Assembly (NCBI RefSeq): GCF_021533215.1
Contig: NZ_JAJNKA010000020.1
Coordinates: 1 to 64,000 of the forward strand
DNA length: 64,000 nt
Reading direction: 5' to 3'
From: Portibacter lacus
GTDB taxonomy: Bacteria; Bacteroidota; Bacteroidia; Chitinophagales; Saprospiraceae
Positions 25,357 to 34,087 of this stretch are shown here, one piece after another (position 1 is the first letter of the stretch; each line of letters begins with the position of its first letter). The translations under genes were made by a program, and so were the position numbers. The notes below the pieces were generated by a model that saw nothing but the letters and a program-made list of their open reading frames with translations, made no database searches and was not told the DNA's origin.

Positions 25357-26076
25357 TTAACCATATAACTCATATATGATATTTTTTTTGTCAATTTTTT
25401 TCTTGATTAGTAAGTTTTCTACCGCCTCGTCGATCATCTGAGACCATCCACAGAGATAAAATTTTGTATCTTCAGAGTAATCTTTTTCCATATAGACTTG
25501 ATGGACATATCCCTTATAACCTAGCCACTTTTCATCTCTCGAAAGCGTTATGTCATAAGTGAAGTTTTGATTTTCTCTTTCAATGTTTTCAAGTTCTTCT
25601 CGATACAAAATATCCTTTTCATAACGAGCACCGAATATCAAATGTATACTTTGAAAAGCTTTTTGTTTTACTAAAATGTCATTGATCATACTTCGGAAAG
25701 GAGCAACGCCTGTTCCTGTGCAGATCATTACAAGGTCTTTGTCAATTTTTTCTGGTAAATAGAACGCACCAGAAGGACCCTTGAACCTAATATCACTGCC
25801 TACTACTACATCATTAAATAAGTAGGTAGTTCCTGCACCATCATCCAGGTGGACAATACATAACTCAATGATATTCGTGCCATTAGGATGATTGGCTATT
25901 GAATAACTTCTCCACCGTTTCAGTCGCTTCTCAGAAATAGGTAAGTCTAGTGTGATAAATTGACCTGCAAAAAAATCAAAATCCGCTACCTCATCTACTT
26001 CCAGAAAGAATTGCTTAACTGTAGGAGTCATCTCCCTAATTTCTATCACCTTACTATCGTACCATTTCCACGCCAT
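25357..26076 (-). CDS. FAD-dependent ferredoxin/flavodoxin--NAD(P) reductase-like protein
   Basis: This 239-residue flavoprotein has the FAD-binding R56-S-Y-S59 motif, the phosphate-binding FKGPSGAFYL segment, and the NAD(P)-binding GTGVAPFRS (121-129). It ends with the FYLCGWSQMIDE segment of the ferredoxin reductase superfamily. It moves electrons between NAD(P)H and a small carrier or oxygenase. No iron-sulfur domain is fused. The gene lies 3 nt downstream of the T9SS propeller gene on the same strand; functional linkage is doubtful. Confidence 0.88.
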   Translation of the reverse strand: MAWKWYDSKVIEIREMTPTVKQFFLEVDEVADFDFFAGQFITLDLPISEKRLKRWRSYSIANHPNGTNIIELCIVHLDDGAGTTYLFNDVVVGSDIRFKGPSGAFYLPEKIDKDLVMICTGTGVAPFRSMINDILVKQKAFQSIHLIFGARYEKDILYREELENIERENQNFTYDITLSRDEKWLGYKGYVHQVYMEKDYSEDTKFYLCGWSQMIDEAVENLLIKKKIDKKNIIYELYG

Positions 26077-26079
26077 AAG

Positions 26080-27315
26080 CTATTTTTTCACCATTTTTAA
26101 TGTCTTTGAATCCGTTCCATAAGACACATTGACCAAATAAATTCCACTTCTTAATGTAGTCACATTTAGAGGTATAACATGGCGACCAGCGGAAAGTTGA
26201 TTCCGATGAGTTGAAATTATTCTACCAGCGAGATTGTACACTTGAATATTTACTTCACTTCTTTCTTTTAGGTCAATGTTAAGATGCGTCTGATCAAAAA
26301 CAGGATTAGGATTCAATGAGATATTCGATGCAATATTTACTTCACTAGTTGCAGTTGGATCTCCTAGATATCTCACACTTGCTATACCACTTTTGAAATT
26401 AGATGCTACCCACACTAAGTTGTTTTGATCCACATAAATACTATTGATAAAAATACCATCATCGATTAAATCTTCCGCATTTAGGCTTAACTCGGTACCA
26501 TCCTGATTTCTAATCAATTCCTCTGCACCATACCAGAGCACATCTGTCTGATCAATATCGAAGCCATCTGTTCCGAAATAGTCATACACACCTCCTAGAT
26601 AGATTCCTTCTTGGTAATAACCGATCTCTCCAAAATTATCAGTCACCCAAACTCTATTTTCTGAATCAACTTCTATATTCATCGGTGCAGATAATTCCAT
26701 TTTCTCAGTCCATCCACTGGTCTGGTTGTAGAGGTACAACTTAGAGGATATAATCAAGTAAAGATCTCCTGTTCTGTCTACGACCACATCATGAGGGTCG
26801 GAAGTCATCTCAGGCATACCTTCCACACTTCCAGCAGTCACTTCATTTCCATCATAATGATGCGCTCCCGTAGAATTTATAATGATTAGTTCTCCATTTT
26901 CCTTCCAGTCGAAACCCTTCGCTTCGATGTCAAGAACTTGTACCCACTCGTCATTGTCTCTTCTATAAACACCTTCTTCAGAAGCCGCTACCCAAAGCTT
27001 GCCGTCTGGACCTGTCTTGAAATCGCTGATGCACGAATTACAAATAGAAAAGGTAGAAGGTGCCCATTCTGCTTGATTGTACATTAACAACTTATCTACT
27101 GTCGCGCCATTCTCTGTCGTTCTATAGTGGAGCCACAAATGGTTGCTTCCTTCATCTGCAAACGTAACACCCGTTGGAAAATTCAGTTTTTCACCAAGTG
27201 CATATTTTTGGACATCAAAATCTTGCGCGTTGATGCTTGGAAGGATAAGAACAAGCAAAAGAATAGTTGGCAAAAAATTGACCAAGTATGTATAGATGTA
27301 ACGATTTCTTCTCAT
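26080..27315 (-). CDS. T9SS-exported propeller protein (type A sorting domain)
   Basis: This 411-residue protein has a signal peptide (hydrophobic segment about 14-30, cleavage near INAQ), then a beta-propeller reminiscent of two-component regulator propellers. Its repeats read like DGKLWVAASEEGVYRRD, ENRVWVTDNFGEIGYY and NNLVWVASNFKSGIAS. The C-terminal 80 residues are a T9SS type A sorting domain (SLNPNPVFDQTHLNI ... VYNLAGRII ... SGIYLVNVSY ... KMVKK). It is secreted through the outer membrane or attached to the surface. No catalytic domain is seen. Confidence 0.85.
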   Translation of the reverse strand: MRRNRYIYTYLVNFLPTILLLVLILPSINAQDFDVQKYALGEKLNFPTGVTFADEGSNHLWLHYRTTENGATVDKLLMYNQAEWAPSTFSICNSCISDFKTGPDGKLWVAASEEGVYRRDNDEWVQVLDIEAKGFDWKENGELIIINSTGAHHYDGNEVTAGSVEGMPEMTSDPHDVVVDRTGDLYLIISSKLYLYNQTSGWTEKMELSAPMNIEVDSENRVWVTDNFGEIGYYQEGIYLGGVYDYFGTDGFDIDQTDVLWYGAEELIRNQDGTELSLNAEDLIDDGIFINSIYVDQNNLVWVASNFKSGIASVRYLGDPTATSEVNIASNISLNPNPVFDQTHLNIDLKERSEVNIQVYNLAGRIISTHRNQLSAGRHVIPLNVTTLRSGIYLVNVSYGTDSKTLKMVKK

Positions 27316-27658
27316 TTGTAAATTAGAGTTTCATATTATTTAAATGCCTTTGTACTTCTACTATAGTTAATTAATTCTCCTTTTAACACGGTCTTCAGCC
27401 TTGAGATAGCTAGAAATATAACAAAGCTATTCCACAAGGTCTAAAAATCAAAATCTAAAGGTGGCTTGAATGCTAAAGAAATGTAGGATTCAGTTTTATA
27501 ACGCAAAAAAATCTCAAGTAGTTTAATTATGACTATTTCTTTTAATCCCTTTAATTATTCTGCTTCAGCCTAGCAATCTTTCTCTTATAGCGTAAACGAA
27601 TAAGATGCGGAATGTAGATTTAAGAATGTGTTAAACTTTTGTTCTAGAGACATTAATA

Positions 27659-27674
27659 TCTATGATTTCATAGA
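27659..27674. promoter_or_regulatory. Perfect palindrome TCTATGA-TT-TCATAGA
   Basis: Seven-bp perfect arms flank a 2-nt centre, about 47 nt upstream of the 27721 gene. It may be an operator for that gene. Confidence 0.4.
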
Positions 27675-27711
27675 GGTTTTTCGGATATGATTCCACGATT
27701 TTTGTAAAAAC

Positions 27712-27716
27712 GGAGG
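27712..27716 (+). promoter_or_regulatory. Strong Shine-Dalgarno (GGAGG) before the 27721 gene
   Basis: GGAGGAATT precedes the ATG at 27721 with ideal spacing. Bacteroidota genes rarely carry such a site and no other gene in this window has one this clear, so translation of this gene may be unusually strong or the gene may be of foreign origin. Confidence 0.6.
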
Positions 27717-27720
27717 AATT

Positions 27721-28569
27721 ATGAAAAAAAGGAAATACGAAGTTGATGATGCGAAAAAAGTGAACTCAATGGCGGCAGCAGAGAATTTCGAAGCAACTGA
27801 AAGTATGCAACCGCCTTCTTTTTTCGCAACCGCCCAGCAAGTTGAAACTCAAGCAGGTGTGACACAAGATCAGTTAGTTCAGGATACTTCTGGACAAGCT
27901 GAAAACCAAATGGAAGAACAAAGTGAGGCACCATCTAATTATGCTACGATAAAGCCCAATAGACTTTTCGGAGCAATGCGTGCCGGGCATGAATACTTTA
28001 AAGCAGTTTCTTCTTTTCAGAATGTCGAAATAAATGGTTCGAAGGCTTATGGCGATGCTGGCTGTCTATCAGCTCCTAATATAGAGCCGCTCATTTTTGG
28101 AGAACTTAGCGGTGAGATGGTCACCTATGAAAATAGGGAAATGGCTAAGGCGGTAAGTAAGGTAACAGCTTACTACCTTGATCAATGGAGAGCTGGTTTT
28201 CATATTCCAGGCTTGAATTGGTATCCTTTATTCAATTACTTTCCTGGACCAGTTGCTCCACCGATGCCTAATATCCCAACACCATTAGCAATTTGCCCAT
28301 CTTTCGGAGAATTCTTGCTTACCAAAAAGCAGATGATGATTCAAGATATTATGAATGCATTACCATCTAAGATGAGAAATGATATTAATTCTACGACAGT
28401 TAGCAGCTATTGTAATGTGACGGTAGATTATTACAATCAGTGGCTGAACACAGATTATCTCACGAATATGGTGGGATATGGTCCTATTCCTGGATTTAAA
28501 CCGCCATTTTCTTATGGTGGTCAAGTTCGAGGAGGGCGTCTTTTACCGAAATTCGGTGTGTTGAACTAA
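27721..28569 (+). CDS. Unrecognised soluble protein with Gln/Glu-rich leader
   Basis: This 282-residue protein has no signal peptide. Residues 1-75 are polar and low in complexity (rich in Gln, Glu, Ala, Ser), including SMQPPSFFATAQQ. This loosely recalls the leader of the DUF4157 protein at 5935, so a loading or targeting role is possible but unproven. Residues 80-282 look folded and include a Pro-rich WYPLFNYFPGPVAPPMP segment and GPIPGFKPPFSYGGQVRGGR near the end. I recognise no family. It has a strong Shine-Dalgarno and is followed by an operon with its own promoter, overlapping its last codons. Confidence 0.75.
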   Translation: MKKRKYEVDDAKKVNSMAAAENFEATESMQPPSFFATAQQVETQAGVTQDQLVQDTSGQAENQMEEQSEAPSNYATIKPNRLFGAMRAGHEYFKAVSSFQNVEINGSKAYGDAGCLSAPNIEPLIFGELSGEMVTYENREMAKAVSKVTAYYLDQWRAGFHIPGLNWYPLFNYFPGPVAPPMPNIPTPLAICPSFGEFLLTKKQMMIQDIMNALPSKMRNDINSTTVSSYCNVTVDYYNQWLNTDYLTNMVGYGPIPGFKPPFSYGGQVRGGRLLPKFGVLN

Positions 28570-28588
28570 AAATTGTTACCTATCTTTG
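28561..28588 (+). promoter_or_regulatory. Promoter of the 28608-30409 operon
   Basis: TTG (28561-28563) and TATCTTTG (28581-28588) are separated by exactly 17 nt, a textbook Bacteroidota promoter. The -33 box lies within the last codons of the preceding gene. The start codon at 28608 is 20 nt downstream. Confidence 0.7.
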
Positions 28589-28607
28589 TGCCTCAATAAA
28601 TAAGAGG

Positions 28608-29339
28608 ATGAAGAAATTTTTAAAAATAATAGGAATAATCATATTGGTCTTAGTTGTGCTCGGTGTAGGATCTTGCTTTATGTTAAGTGAGAAAATGCCT
28701 GAAGGAGTAGAAGGTCCAGAGGCTGAAGCGTTAACAGATAAGATGTTTGAAGCGATAGACAAAGAAGCTTGGGATACCACTCGAATTGTTACTTGGGACT
28801 TTATGGGATTACATCAATTTTTATGGAACAAAGAAACCACTGACTTAAAGGTTAACTGGGGAGACACAGAAGTGGTTATGAATCTAGATGCTTACGACGG
28901 AACAGTAACGAAGGGAAGTGAAACGCTAGAAGGAGATGATAAAAGGAAGGTAATAGATAAAGCATTCAGTTTTTTCTGTAATGACATGTTTTGGTTAAAT
29001 GCGCCAGTGAAAGCAAGAGATGAAGGGACTACAAGATCTATTGTTACTCAGGAAGATGGCAGCAAAGCGTTGTTGGTCCAGTATAGTTCAGGTGGCGTTA
29101 CACCGGGAGATGCTTACCTGTGGATGTTAGATGATTCAGGAATGCCTACGGGTTGGAAAATGTGGACTCAGATCTTGCCTGTTAAGGGGATTTACACAAG
29201 TTGGGAGGGATGGAAAACACTTCCTACTGGAGCTCAAATTTCGTCACTTCATGATATGAAAATTTACAAAATGAACATCAGCGATATCAAAAGTGGCCAA
29301 TCATATGCTGAATTAGGTATAGAAAATCCGTTCAAATGA
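28608..29339 (+). CDS. Membrane-anchored protein of unknown function
   Basis: This 243-residue protein has one N-terminal transmembrane segment (residues 7-25, IIGIIILVLVVLGVGSCF), with a Cys at its end that could be lipid-modified. The remainder is a soluble domain with EAEALTDKMFEAID, WDFMGLHQFLW and PVKGIYTSWEGWKTLPTGA. It resembles hypothetical envelope proteins widespread in this phylum, without an assigned function. It overlaps the endonuclease gene by 4 nt (ATGA), so the two are coupled. Confidence 0.8.
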   Translation: MKKFLKIIGIIILVLVVLGVGSCFMLSEKMPEGVEGPEAEALTDKMFEAIDKEAWDTTRIVTWDFMGLHQFLWNKETTDLKVNWGDTEVVMNLDAYDGTVTKGSETLEGDDKRKVIDKAFSFFCNDMFWLNAPVKARDEGTTRSIVTQEDGSKALLVQYSSGGVTPGDAYLWMLDDSGMPTGWKMWTQILPVKGIYTSWEGWKTLPTGAQISSLHDMKIYKMNISDIKSGQSYAELGIENPFK

Positions 29340-30409
29340 AGTCAGTATTAGTTTTTAGCCTTTTGTTGGTTACGACGATGGCGATAGGTCAATATCAGCA
29401 GACTCGTCTTTTTCCTGGTGCGGAGGGAGATGAATTGATAGAGATGGTATTAGAAAATTATAAATCAGAAATAGTGTTTTTCGATTATGGTAAAGCTAGA
29501 GATACCATGTTTCGAAATGTGTACGCGGTGAATGATAGTTTGAAATGTGTCTATAGTGGTCATACTTTGTATTTGGATCCAAATGAAGATCCAACTACCT
29601 TCGTTTATATGGAAGGATCGGCGAATGGCATCAATACAGAACATTCGTATCCGAGAAGTAAAGGCGCTGGTTCAGGCAACGCAGAAAGTGATATGCACCA
29701 TTTATATCCAACGAGATCTAAAGTAAATGAAGTACGAAGCAATTCTCCGTTCGGTGAAATTCCAGATGCCAGCACAGATACATGGTTTTATAAAAATCAA
29801 GCTATTTCTTCGATTCCTACTCAAAACATTGACAAATACAGTGAATATAAATCTGGGGTTTTCGAGCCTCGTGAAGATTTTAAAGGAAATATAGCCAGAG
29901 CGATGATGTATTTTTATACCATGTATAAAGATGCTGCCGATGCTGCAGATCCTGATTTCTTCTGGGATATGCTTCCTACGTTATGTGAATGGCATTTTCA
30001 GGATCCTGTAGATTCAGCGGAATATGTTAGAACGAATCTCATTGCGAAATGGCAGGAGTATCCGAACCCGTTTATTCTAGATTGTAGCTTAGCTTCAAGA
30101 AGCTACTGTAGTATCACGAATGAAGCTTGCGAGTTGCTGGTTCCTGTGAAAGAGCTTGCTGCTAATGATCAATTAATAAAAGCACGGTATTCAAATATCC
30201 AAAGGTCTATAATGATCGAAACGCCTGCTTCATCAGCATTTCATGTCTATGATATAAATGGCAGGAAAATAAAGTCCTTAACGACGGATAGAGCTGGACA
30301 ATTTCAGATTCCGCTTGATCAGGTAGCTTCTGGGATTTATGTGTTACAAAGCATTTATAGAACGGAGAAAGGAAGTGCTGTCGAGAGTATTATGTTAAAT
30401 GTATTTTAG
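29336..30409 (+). CDS. T9SS-exported endonuclease I family nuclease
   Basis: This 357-residue protein has a signal peptide (about 18 residues), an endonuclease I domain and a T9SS type A sorting domain. The nuclease signature is NTEHSYPRSKG followed by ESDMHHLYPTRSKVNEVRSNSPFG, with the HHLYP His as the expected general base. The C-terminal 75 residues (FHVYDINGRKIKSL ... QVASGIYVLQ) are the sorting domain. It should degrade DNA outside the cell, for nutrient recovery or biofilm turnover. It is the second gene of the operon. Confidence 0.9.
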   Translation: MKSVLVFSLLLVTTMAIGQYQQTRLFPGAEGDELIEMVLENYKSEIVFFDYGKARDTMFRNVYAVNDSLKCVYSGHTLYLDPNEDPTTFVYMEGSANGINTEHSYPRSKGAGSGNAESDMHHLYPTRSKVNEVRSNSPFGEIPDASTDTWFYKNQAISSIPTQNIDKYSEYKSGVFEPREDFKGNIARAMMYFYTMYKDAADAADPDFFWDMLPTLCEWHFQDPVDSAEYVRTNLIAKWQEYPNPFILDCSLASRSYCSITNEACELLVPVKELAANDQLIKARYSNIQRSIMIETPASSAFHVYDINGRKIKSLTTDRAGQFQIPLDQVASGIYVLQSIYRTEKGSAVESIMLNVF

Positions 30410-30513
30410 CTTCATCTGCTTTTCTTATAGCTAAAAAGTATATATAAACTATTGCGATCTGTTAATGTTATGATAAAACATCTCACGTCCCTGTATCGTT
30501 AGACTTTAATCCA

Positions 30514-30521
30514 TATTTTTG
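30514..30521 (+). promoter_or_regulatory. Promoter -7 box (TATTTTTG) of the DsbD cluster
   Basis: TATTTTTG matches TAnnTTTG and lies 10 nt before the ATG at 30532, or 16 nt before the in-frame ATG at 30538. The -33 element is unclear. The mRNA would have a very short leader. Confidence 0.45.
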
Positions 30522-30531
30522 TAATAAATTA

Positions 30532-30987
30532 ATGAGTATGAAAGCTGTTTTATCTTTTTGTTTAATCTGCCTGTTTTTTGTTGGCAATGCCCAAAGTAAC
30601 TTAGATCCTGTCAAGTGGACTTTTGGCTCAGAAAAAGTGGGTGATAATAAATACAAAATTACTTTCACTGCGACGATAGAGGACGGATGGGCAGTCTATT
30701 CTCAATTTATCGAAGATGGTGGACCGATTCCCACGACTTTTAATTTCGATGAAAACACTGACATTGAGTTGAAAGATGGTGTCGTAGAACCTGAAGATAA
30801 AGAAACGAAGTACGATGAAATGTTTGAAATGGATCTGATAAAAGTGAAAGGTAAGGCAGAATTTTATCAAATGGTCAGTGTGAAATCCGAAGATCAAGTA
30901 TTAAAAGGATTCCTAACTTATATGGCTTGTGATGATTCTAAATGCTTACCACCCTCAGATGTTAATTTCGAAATTACGATCGAGTAA
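30532..30987 (+). CDS. Secreted DsbD N-terminal-domain-like protein 1
   Basis: This 151-residue protein has a signal peptide ending near GNAQ and a single domain like the N-terminal periplasmic domain of DsbD. Key features are DPVKWTFGSEKVGDN at the start, DGWAVYSQF in the middle, and the conserved MACDDSKCLPPSD, whose two Cys could be the redox pair. In DsbD this domain passes electrons from the membrane to periplasmic clients. An ATG two codons in is an alternative start. It heads a three-gene cluster and is diverged from the other two. Confidence 0.82.
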   Translation: MSMKAVLSFCLICLFFVGNAQSNLDPVKWTFGSEKVGDNKYKITFTATIEDGWAVYSQFIEDGGPIPTTFNFDENTDIELKDGVVEPEDKETKYDEMFEMDLIKVKGKAEFYQMVSVKSEDQVLKGFLTYMACDDSKCLPPSDVNFEITIE

Positions 30988-30998
30988 AAAAAGAGAAA

Positions 30999-31451
30999 AT
31001 GTTAAGATTTTTATCAGTAAGTATTTTGTTGTTATTCACTGTTCAATCTTTTGGGCAGCTGGTAGACCCTGTTAAATGGTTATTCAGTTCAGAAAAAGTT
31101 TCTGAGAAGGAGTATCTGCTTATCTACACAGCGAAAATAGATAAAGGATGGACAGTATACTCTCAAGAATCTAATGAAGACGGACCTGTTCCTACCAAGA
31201 TCACTTATTATTCAGAAGGTGTATCATATGATGGAGATGGTAAAGAAATTGGACATAAAAAAGAAGGTCTAGATTCTTACTTCGATGTTTTGGTGACTAA
31301 ATTCCTAGATGATGAAGATTTTGTCATTAAGCACAATGTGAAAGTTAATTCAGATGTAACAAGTGTTTCTGGTTTTCTAACCTTTATGGCGTGTGATGAT
31401 TCCAATTGCTTGCCACCTTCGGAAGTTGACTTTAAAATTACAGTGAAGTAA
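30999..31451 (+). CDS. Secreted DsbD N-terminal-domain-like protein 2
   Basis: This 150-residue protein has a signal peptide (ends SFGQ) and one DsbD N-domain with MACDDSNCLPPSE. Its DNA is nearly identical to the first part of the following DsbD gene. From AAAGAGAAAATGTTAAGA onward the two line up with a fixed 465-bp offset, so this is the product of a recent tandem duplication that kept the signal peptide. It is 11 nt after gene 1 and 12 nt before the DsbD gene, so the three are one operon. Confidence 0.85.
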   Translation: MLRFLSVSILLLFTVQSFGQLVDPVKWLFSSEKVSEKEYLLIYTAKIDKGWTVYSQESNEDGPVPTKITYYSEGVSYDGDGKEIGHKKEGLDSYFDVLVTKFLDDEDFVIKHNVKVNSDVTSVSGFLTFMACDDSNCLPPSEVDFKITVK

Positions 31452-31463
31452 AAAAAAGAGAAA

Positions 31464-33971
31464 ATGTTAAGATTTTTATCAGTAAGTATTTTGTTGTTTT
31501 TCACTGTTCAATCTTTTGGGCAGCTGGCAGACCCTGTTAAATGGTCATTCAGTTCAGAAAAAGTTTCTGAGAAAGAGTATGTGCTCATCTACACAGCGAA
31601 AATAGATAAAGGCTGGACTGTATATTCACAAGAAACGAATGAAGACGGACCTGTTCCAACGGAAATCACTTACGAGTCAGAAGGAGTTTCATATGATGGA
31701 AAAGGCGAAGAAATTGGACATAAAAAAGAAGGACTAGATTCTTACTTCGATGTTGTGGTAACTAAATTCCTAGATGACGAAGACTTTATCATTAAGCATA
31801 ATGTGAAAGTTGACCCAGGTGTAACGAATGTTTCAGGTTTTTTAACTTTCATGGCGTGTGATGATTCTAAGTGCTTGCCACCTACAGATATAGACTTCGA
31901 TATTAACCTAGCCGATGGAAAAAGCAGCGATGTTCCAAGTGGTGTTATGTCTATTTCAATGAATGGAACGGATAATGCGATGCCAAGTGGAGTGATCAGT
32001 CCAGTAAAATGGTCTTTCGAAATCACAAATGAGGGAAATGACGAGTATCTTCTAAAATATATCGCGAATGCTGAAGAAGGCTGGAGTGTTTATTCCCAGT
32101 TTACAAATGATGATGGTCCAGTACCAACTTTAATTTTATATGAAGAAGAGGATCATTATTCAGTTGTTGATAGATCGGTAGAAAAAGGACATAAGAAAAA
32201 AGGACTGGATCCTTTTTTCGATGGTGTAGAAGTTATAAAATTTCTATCTGATGAACCGTTTATAATAGAGCATCGGATTAAAACAACAGACCCTTCGAAA
32301 GAAATAAAAGGTGGACTTGAGTTCATGGCTTGTGATGATACGGAATGTTTACCACCAGATTTTATAGACTTTTCTTTTAAACCTTCTATTCTTAAGGGTG
32401 GAATTGTAGCGATCTCGGAAGAGGAAGTGCAAAAGTCAACTGAAGAAGGAAATGTAATCGATAATACCATTCCAAAGATCGTTTCTTCTCTCGAAAATCC
32501 TACTGCGGAATGCGGAGGAATTCAGGAGTTAAGTACTAACCTTTGGTTAACCTTTATCTTTGGATTTATAGGTGGATTGCTAGCGTTGCTGACGCCATGT
32601 GTATTTCCAATGATTCCATTAACGGTTAGTTTTTTCACTAAAGATACCAAGAGAAAAGGTTGGGTGAATGGATTAATATATGGAGCTTCTATTATTGTAA
32701 TCTATGTAACGTTAGGAATTGTAATAACAGCGGTCTTTGGTGCGGATTCATTGAATAGACTATCTACTAACTGGATTGCAAATTCCATTTTCTTCCTTGT
32801 ATTTATCTTTTTTGCATTTTCATTCTTCGGATATTACGAAATCACCTTGCCATCTTCATGGTCGAATAAGAGTGATAAGATGGCTGATAAAGGTGGATTT
32901 GTTGGTATTTTTTTCATGGCTTTCACACTTGCAATTGTTTCGTTTTCATGTACTGGGCCGATCATCGGTTCTGCTATAGTAGAATCAGCGAGTTCTAAAA
33001 TAGGTCCTTCCGTTGTGATGACAGGTTTTGCATTGGCATTAGCGATACCGTTTGGTTTGTTTGCAGCATTCCCTGCTTGGTTGAATAGTTTGCCTAAGTC
33101 TGGAAGTTGGATGACATCAGTGAAAGTAGTACTTGGATTTTTAGAAATTGCACTTGCATTTAAATTCTTATCTGTTGCTGATTTAACAAACCACTGGGGA
33201 TTCTTGAGATATGAATTATTTATAGGTATCTGGATTGTTGTAGCGATATTGATCGTGCTTTACTTACTTGGTTATATACGATTTCCACATGATGCACCTG
33301 TTAAGAAAATCAAGCCACTTAGATGGGGATTTATTGGGTTGTTCGCAGCAGCTGCAATCTATCTAATGACAGGATTTAATTATAACGAAAAAACGCAAGC
33401 ATACGATTCTAAGGAATTGTTAAGTGGACTAGCGCCACCTGCTCAGTATAACTTTTTCCTTGAAAAGCCGACGTTAAACCCAGACTTAAAAGAAAGATTT
33501 TACTCTTATAAAAAATGTGCGAACAATCTGGATTGCTTTACGGATTATTATGAAGGAGTTGCATATGCTAAGGAAGTGAATAAACCAGTATTTCTTGATT
33601 TTACGGGTCATGCTTGTGTGAATTGCCGTAAGATGGAAGAGCACGTTTGGATTAAGACAGATGTTCATTCTAAATTAAGCAATGACTTTGTGCTCGTTTC
33701 TTTGTACAGTGATGATGATAAAGACCTGGATGAGAAGATCTACTCGGTTACACAAGACAAATATCTGAGAGATGTTGGGAATATGTGGACTGATTTCCAG
33801 ATTGCCAACTTCGGATCTAATACACAACCACTTTATGCGATGATGACTCCTGATGAAGAAATCATAGGTCAACCTAGAGGTTATGATCCGAACTACAAGG
33901 AATATGTAGAGTTCTTAGAATGTGGACTTGCTAACTTTAACAAGCAAAAAATCCTAATCGGAGAGAAATAG
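31464..33971 (+). CDS. DsbD-like thiol:disulfide interchange protein
   Basis: This 835-residue membrane protein relays electrons from cytoplasmic thioredoxin to the periplasm. It has a signal peptide (1-20), two tandem DsbD N-domains (about 21-150 and 178-308), each with an MACDDxxCLPP motif, and a CcdA-like membrane core. The core starts at about residue 358 and carries the redox Cys379 (TPCVFPM) and Cys496 (FSCTGP). A C-terminal thioredoxin-fold domain has C718-V-N-C721. Standard DsbD has only one N-domain and is about 570-680 residues, so the second one is extra. Confidence 0.93.
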   Translation: MLRFLSVSILLFFTVQSFGQLADPVKWSFSSEKVSEKEYVLIYTAKIDKGWTVYSQETNEDGPVPTEITYESEGVSYDGKGEEIGHKKEGLDSYFDVVVTKFLDDEDFIIKHNVKVDPGVTNVSGFLTFMACDDSKCLPPTDIDFDINLADGKSSDVPSGVMSISMNGTDNAMPSGVISPVKWSFEITNEGNDEYLLKYIANAEEGWSVYSQFTNDDGPVPTLILYEEEDHYSVVDRSVEKGHKKKGLDPFFDGVEVIKFLSDEPFIIEHRIKTTDPSKEIKGGLEFMACDDTECLPPDFIDFSFKPSILKGGIVAISEEEVQKSTEEGNVIDNTIPKIVSSLENPTAECGGIQELSTNLWLTFIFGFIGGLLALLTPCVFPMIPLTVSFFTKDTKRKGWVNGLIYGASIIVIYVTLGIVITAVFGADSLNRLSTNWIANSIFFLVFIFFAFSFFGYYEITLPSSWSNKSDKMADKGGFVGIFFMAFTLAIVSFSCTGPIIGSAIVESASSKIGPSVVMTGFALALAIPFGLFAAFPAWLNSLPKSGSWMTSVKVVLGFLEIALAFKFLSVADLTNHWGFLRYELFIGIWIVVAILIVLYLLGYIRFPHDAPVKKIKPLRWGFIGLFAAAAIYLMTGFNYNEKTQAYDSKELLSGLAPPAQYNFFLEKPTLNPDLKERFYSYKKCANNLDCFTDYYEGVAYAKEVNKPVFLDFTGHACVNCRKMEEHVWIKTDVHSKLSNDFVLVSLYSDDDKDLDEKIYSVTQDKYLRDVGNMWTDFQIANFGSNTQPLYAMMTPDEEIIGQPRGYDPNYKEYVEFLECGLANFNKQKILIGEK

Positions 33972-34087
33972 TATTATTCGTCTAAGCTTATTATTGTATT
34001 TTCATAGGCCAATTTCTGGAAGAATATCTAAGATGCAGCATTCACTTAATGCGATTGCAGGAGATGTATTATGCTAAGGATTCATGA

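Larger units (their letters stand above)
27316..27720. other. 405-nt gene-free gap
   Basis: No gene or recognised RNA is seen. The gap lies between divergent genes, so promoters are expected. The only clear structures are the palindrome at 27659-27674 and a Shine-Dalgarno-like GGAGG at 27712-27716. Confidence 0.5.

Noticed and set aside
30404-30436. TTTTAGC ... GCTAAAA inverted repeat after the endonuclease gene, considered as a terminator
   Set aside because: The loop is about 19 nt and the stem is only 7 bp of mostly A-T pairs, so it is too weak to list.
31277-32470. Three antisense frames within the DsbD cluster that resemble each other
   Set aside because: They recur only because the sense-strand domains are duplicated; their sequences have no independent support.
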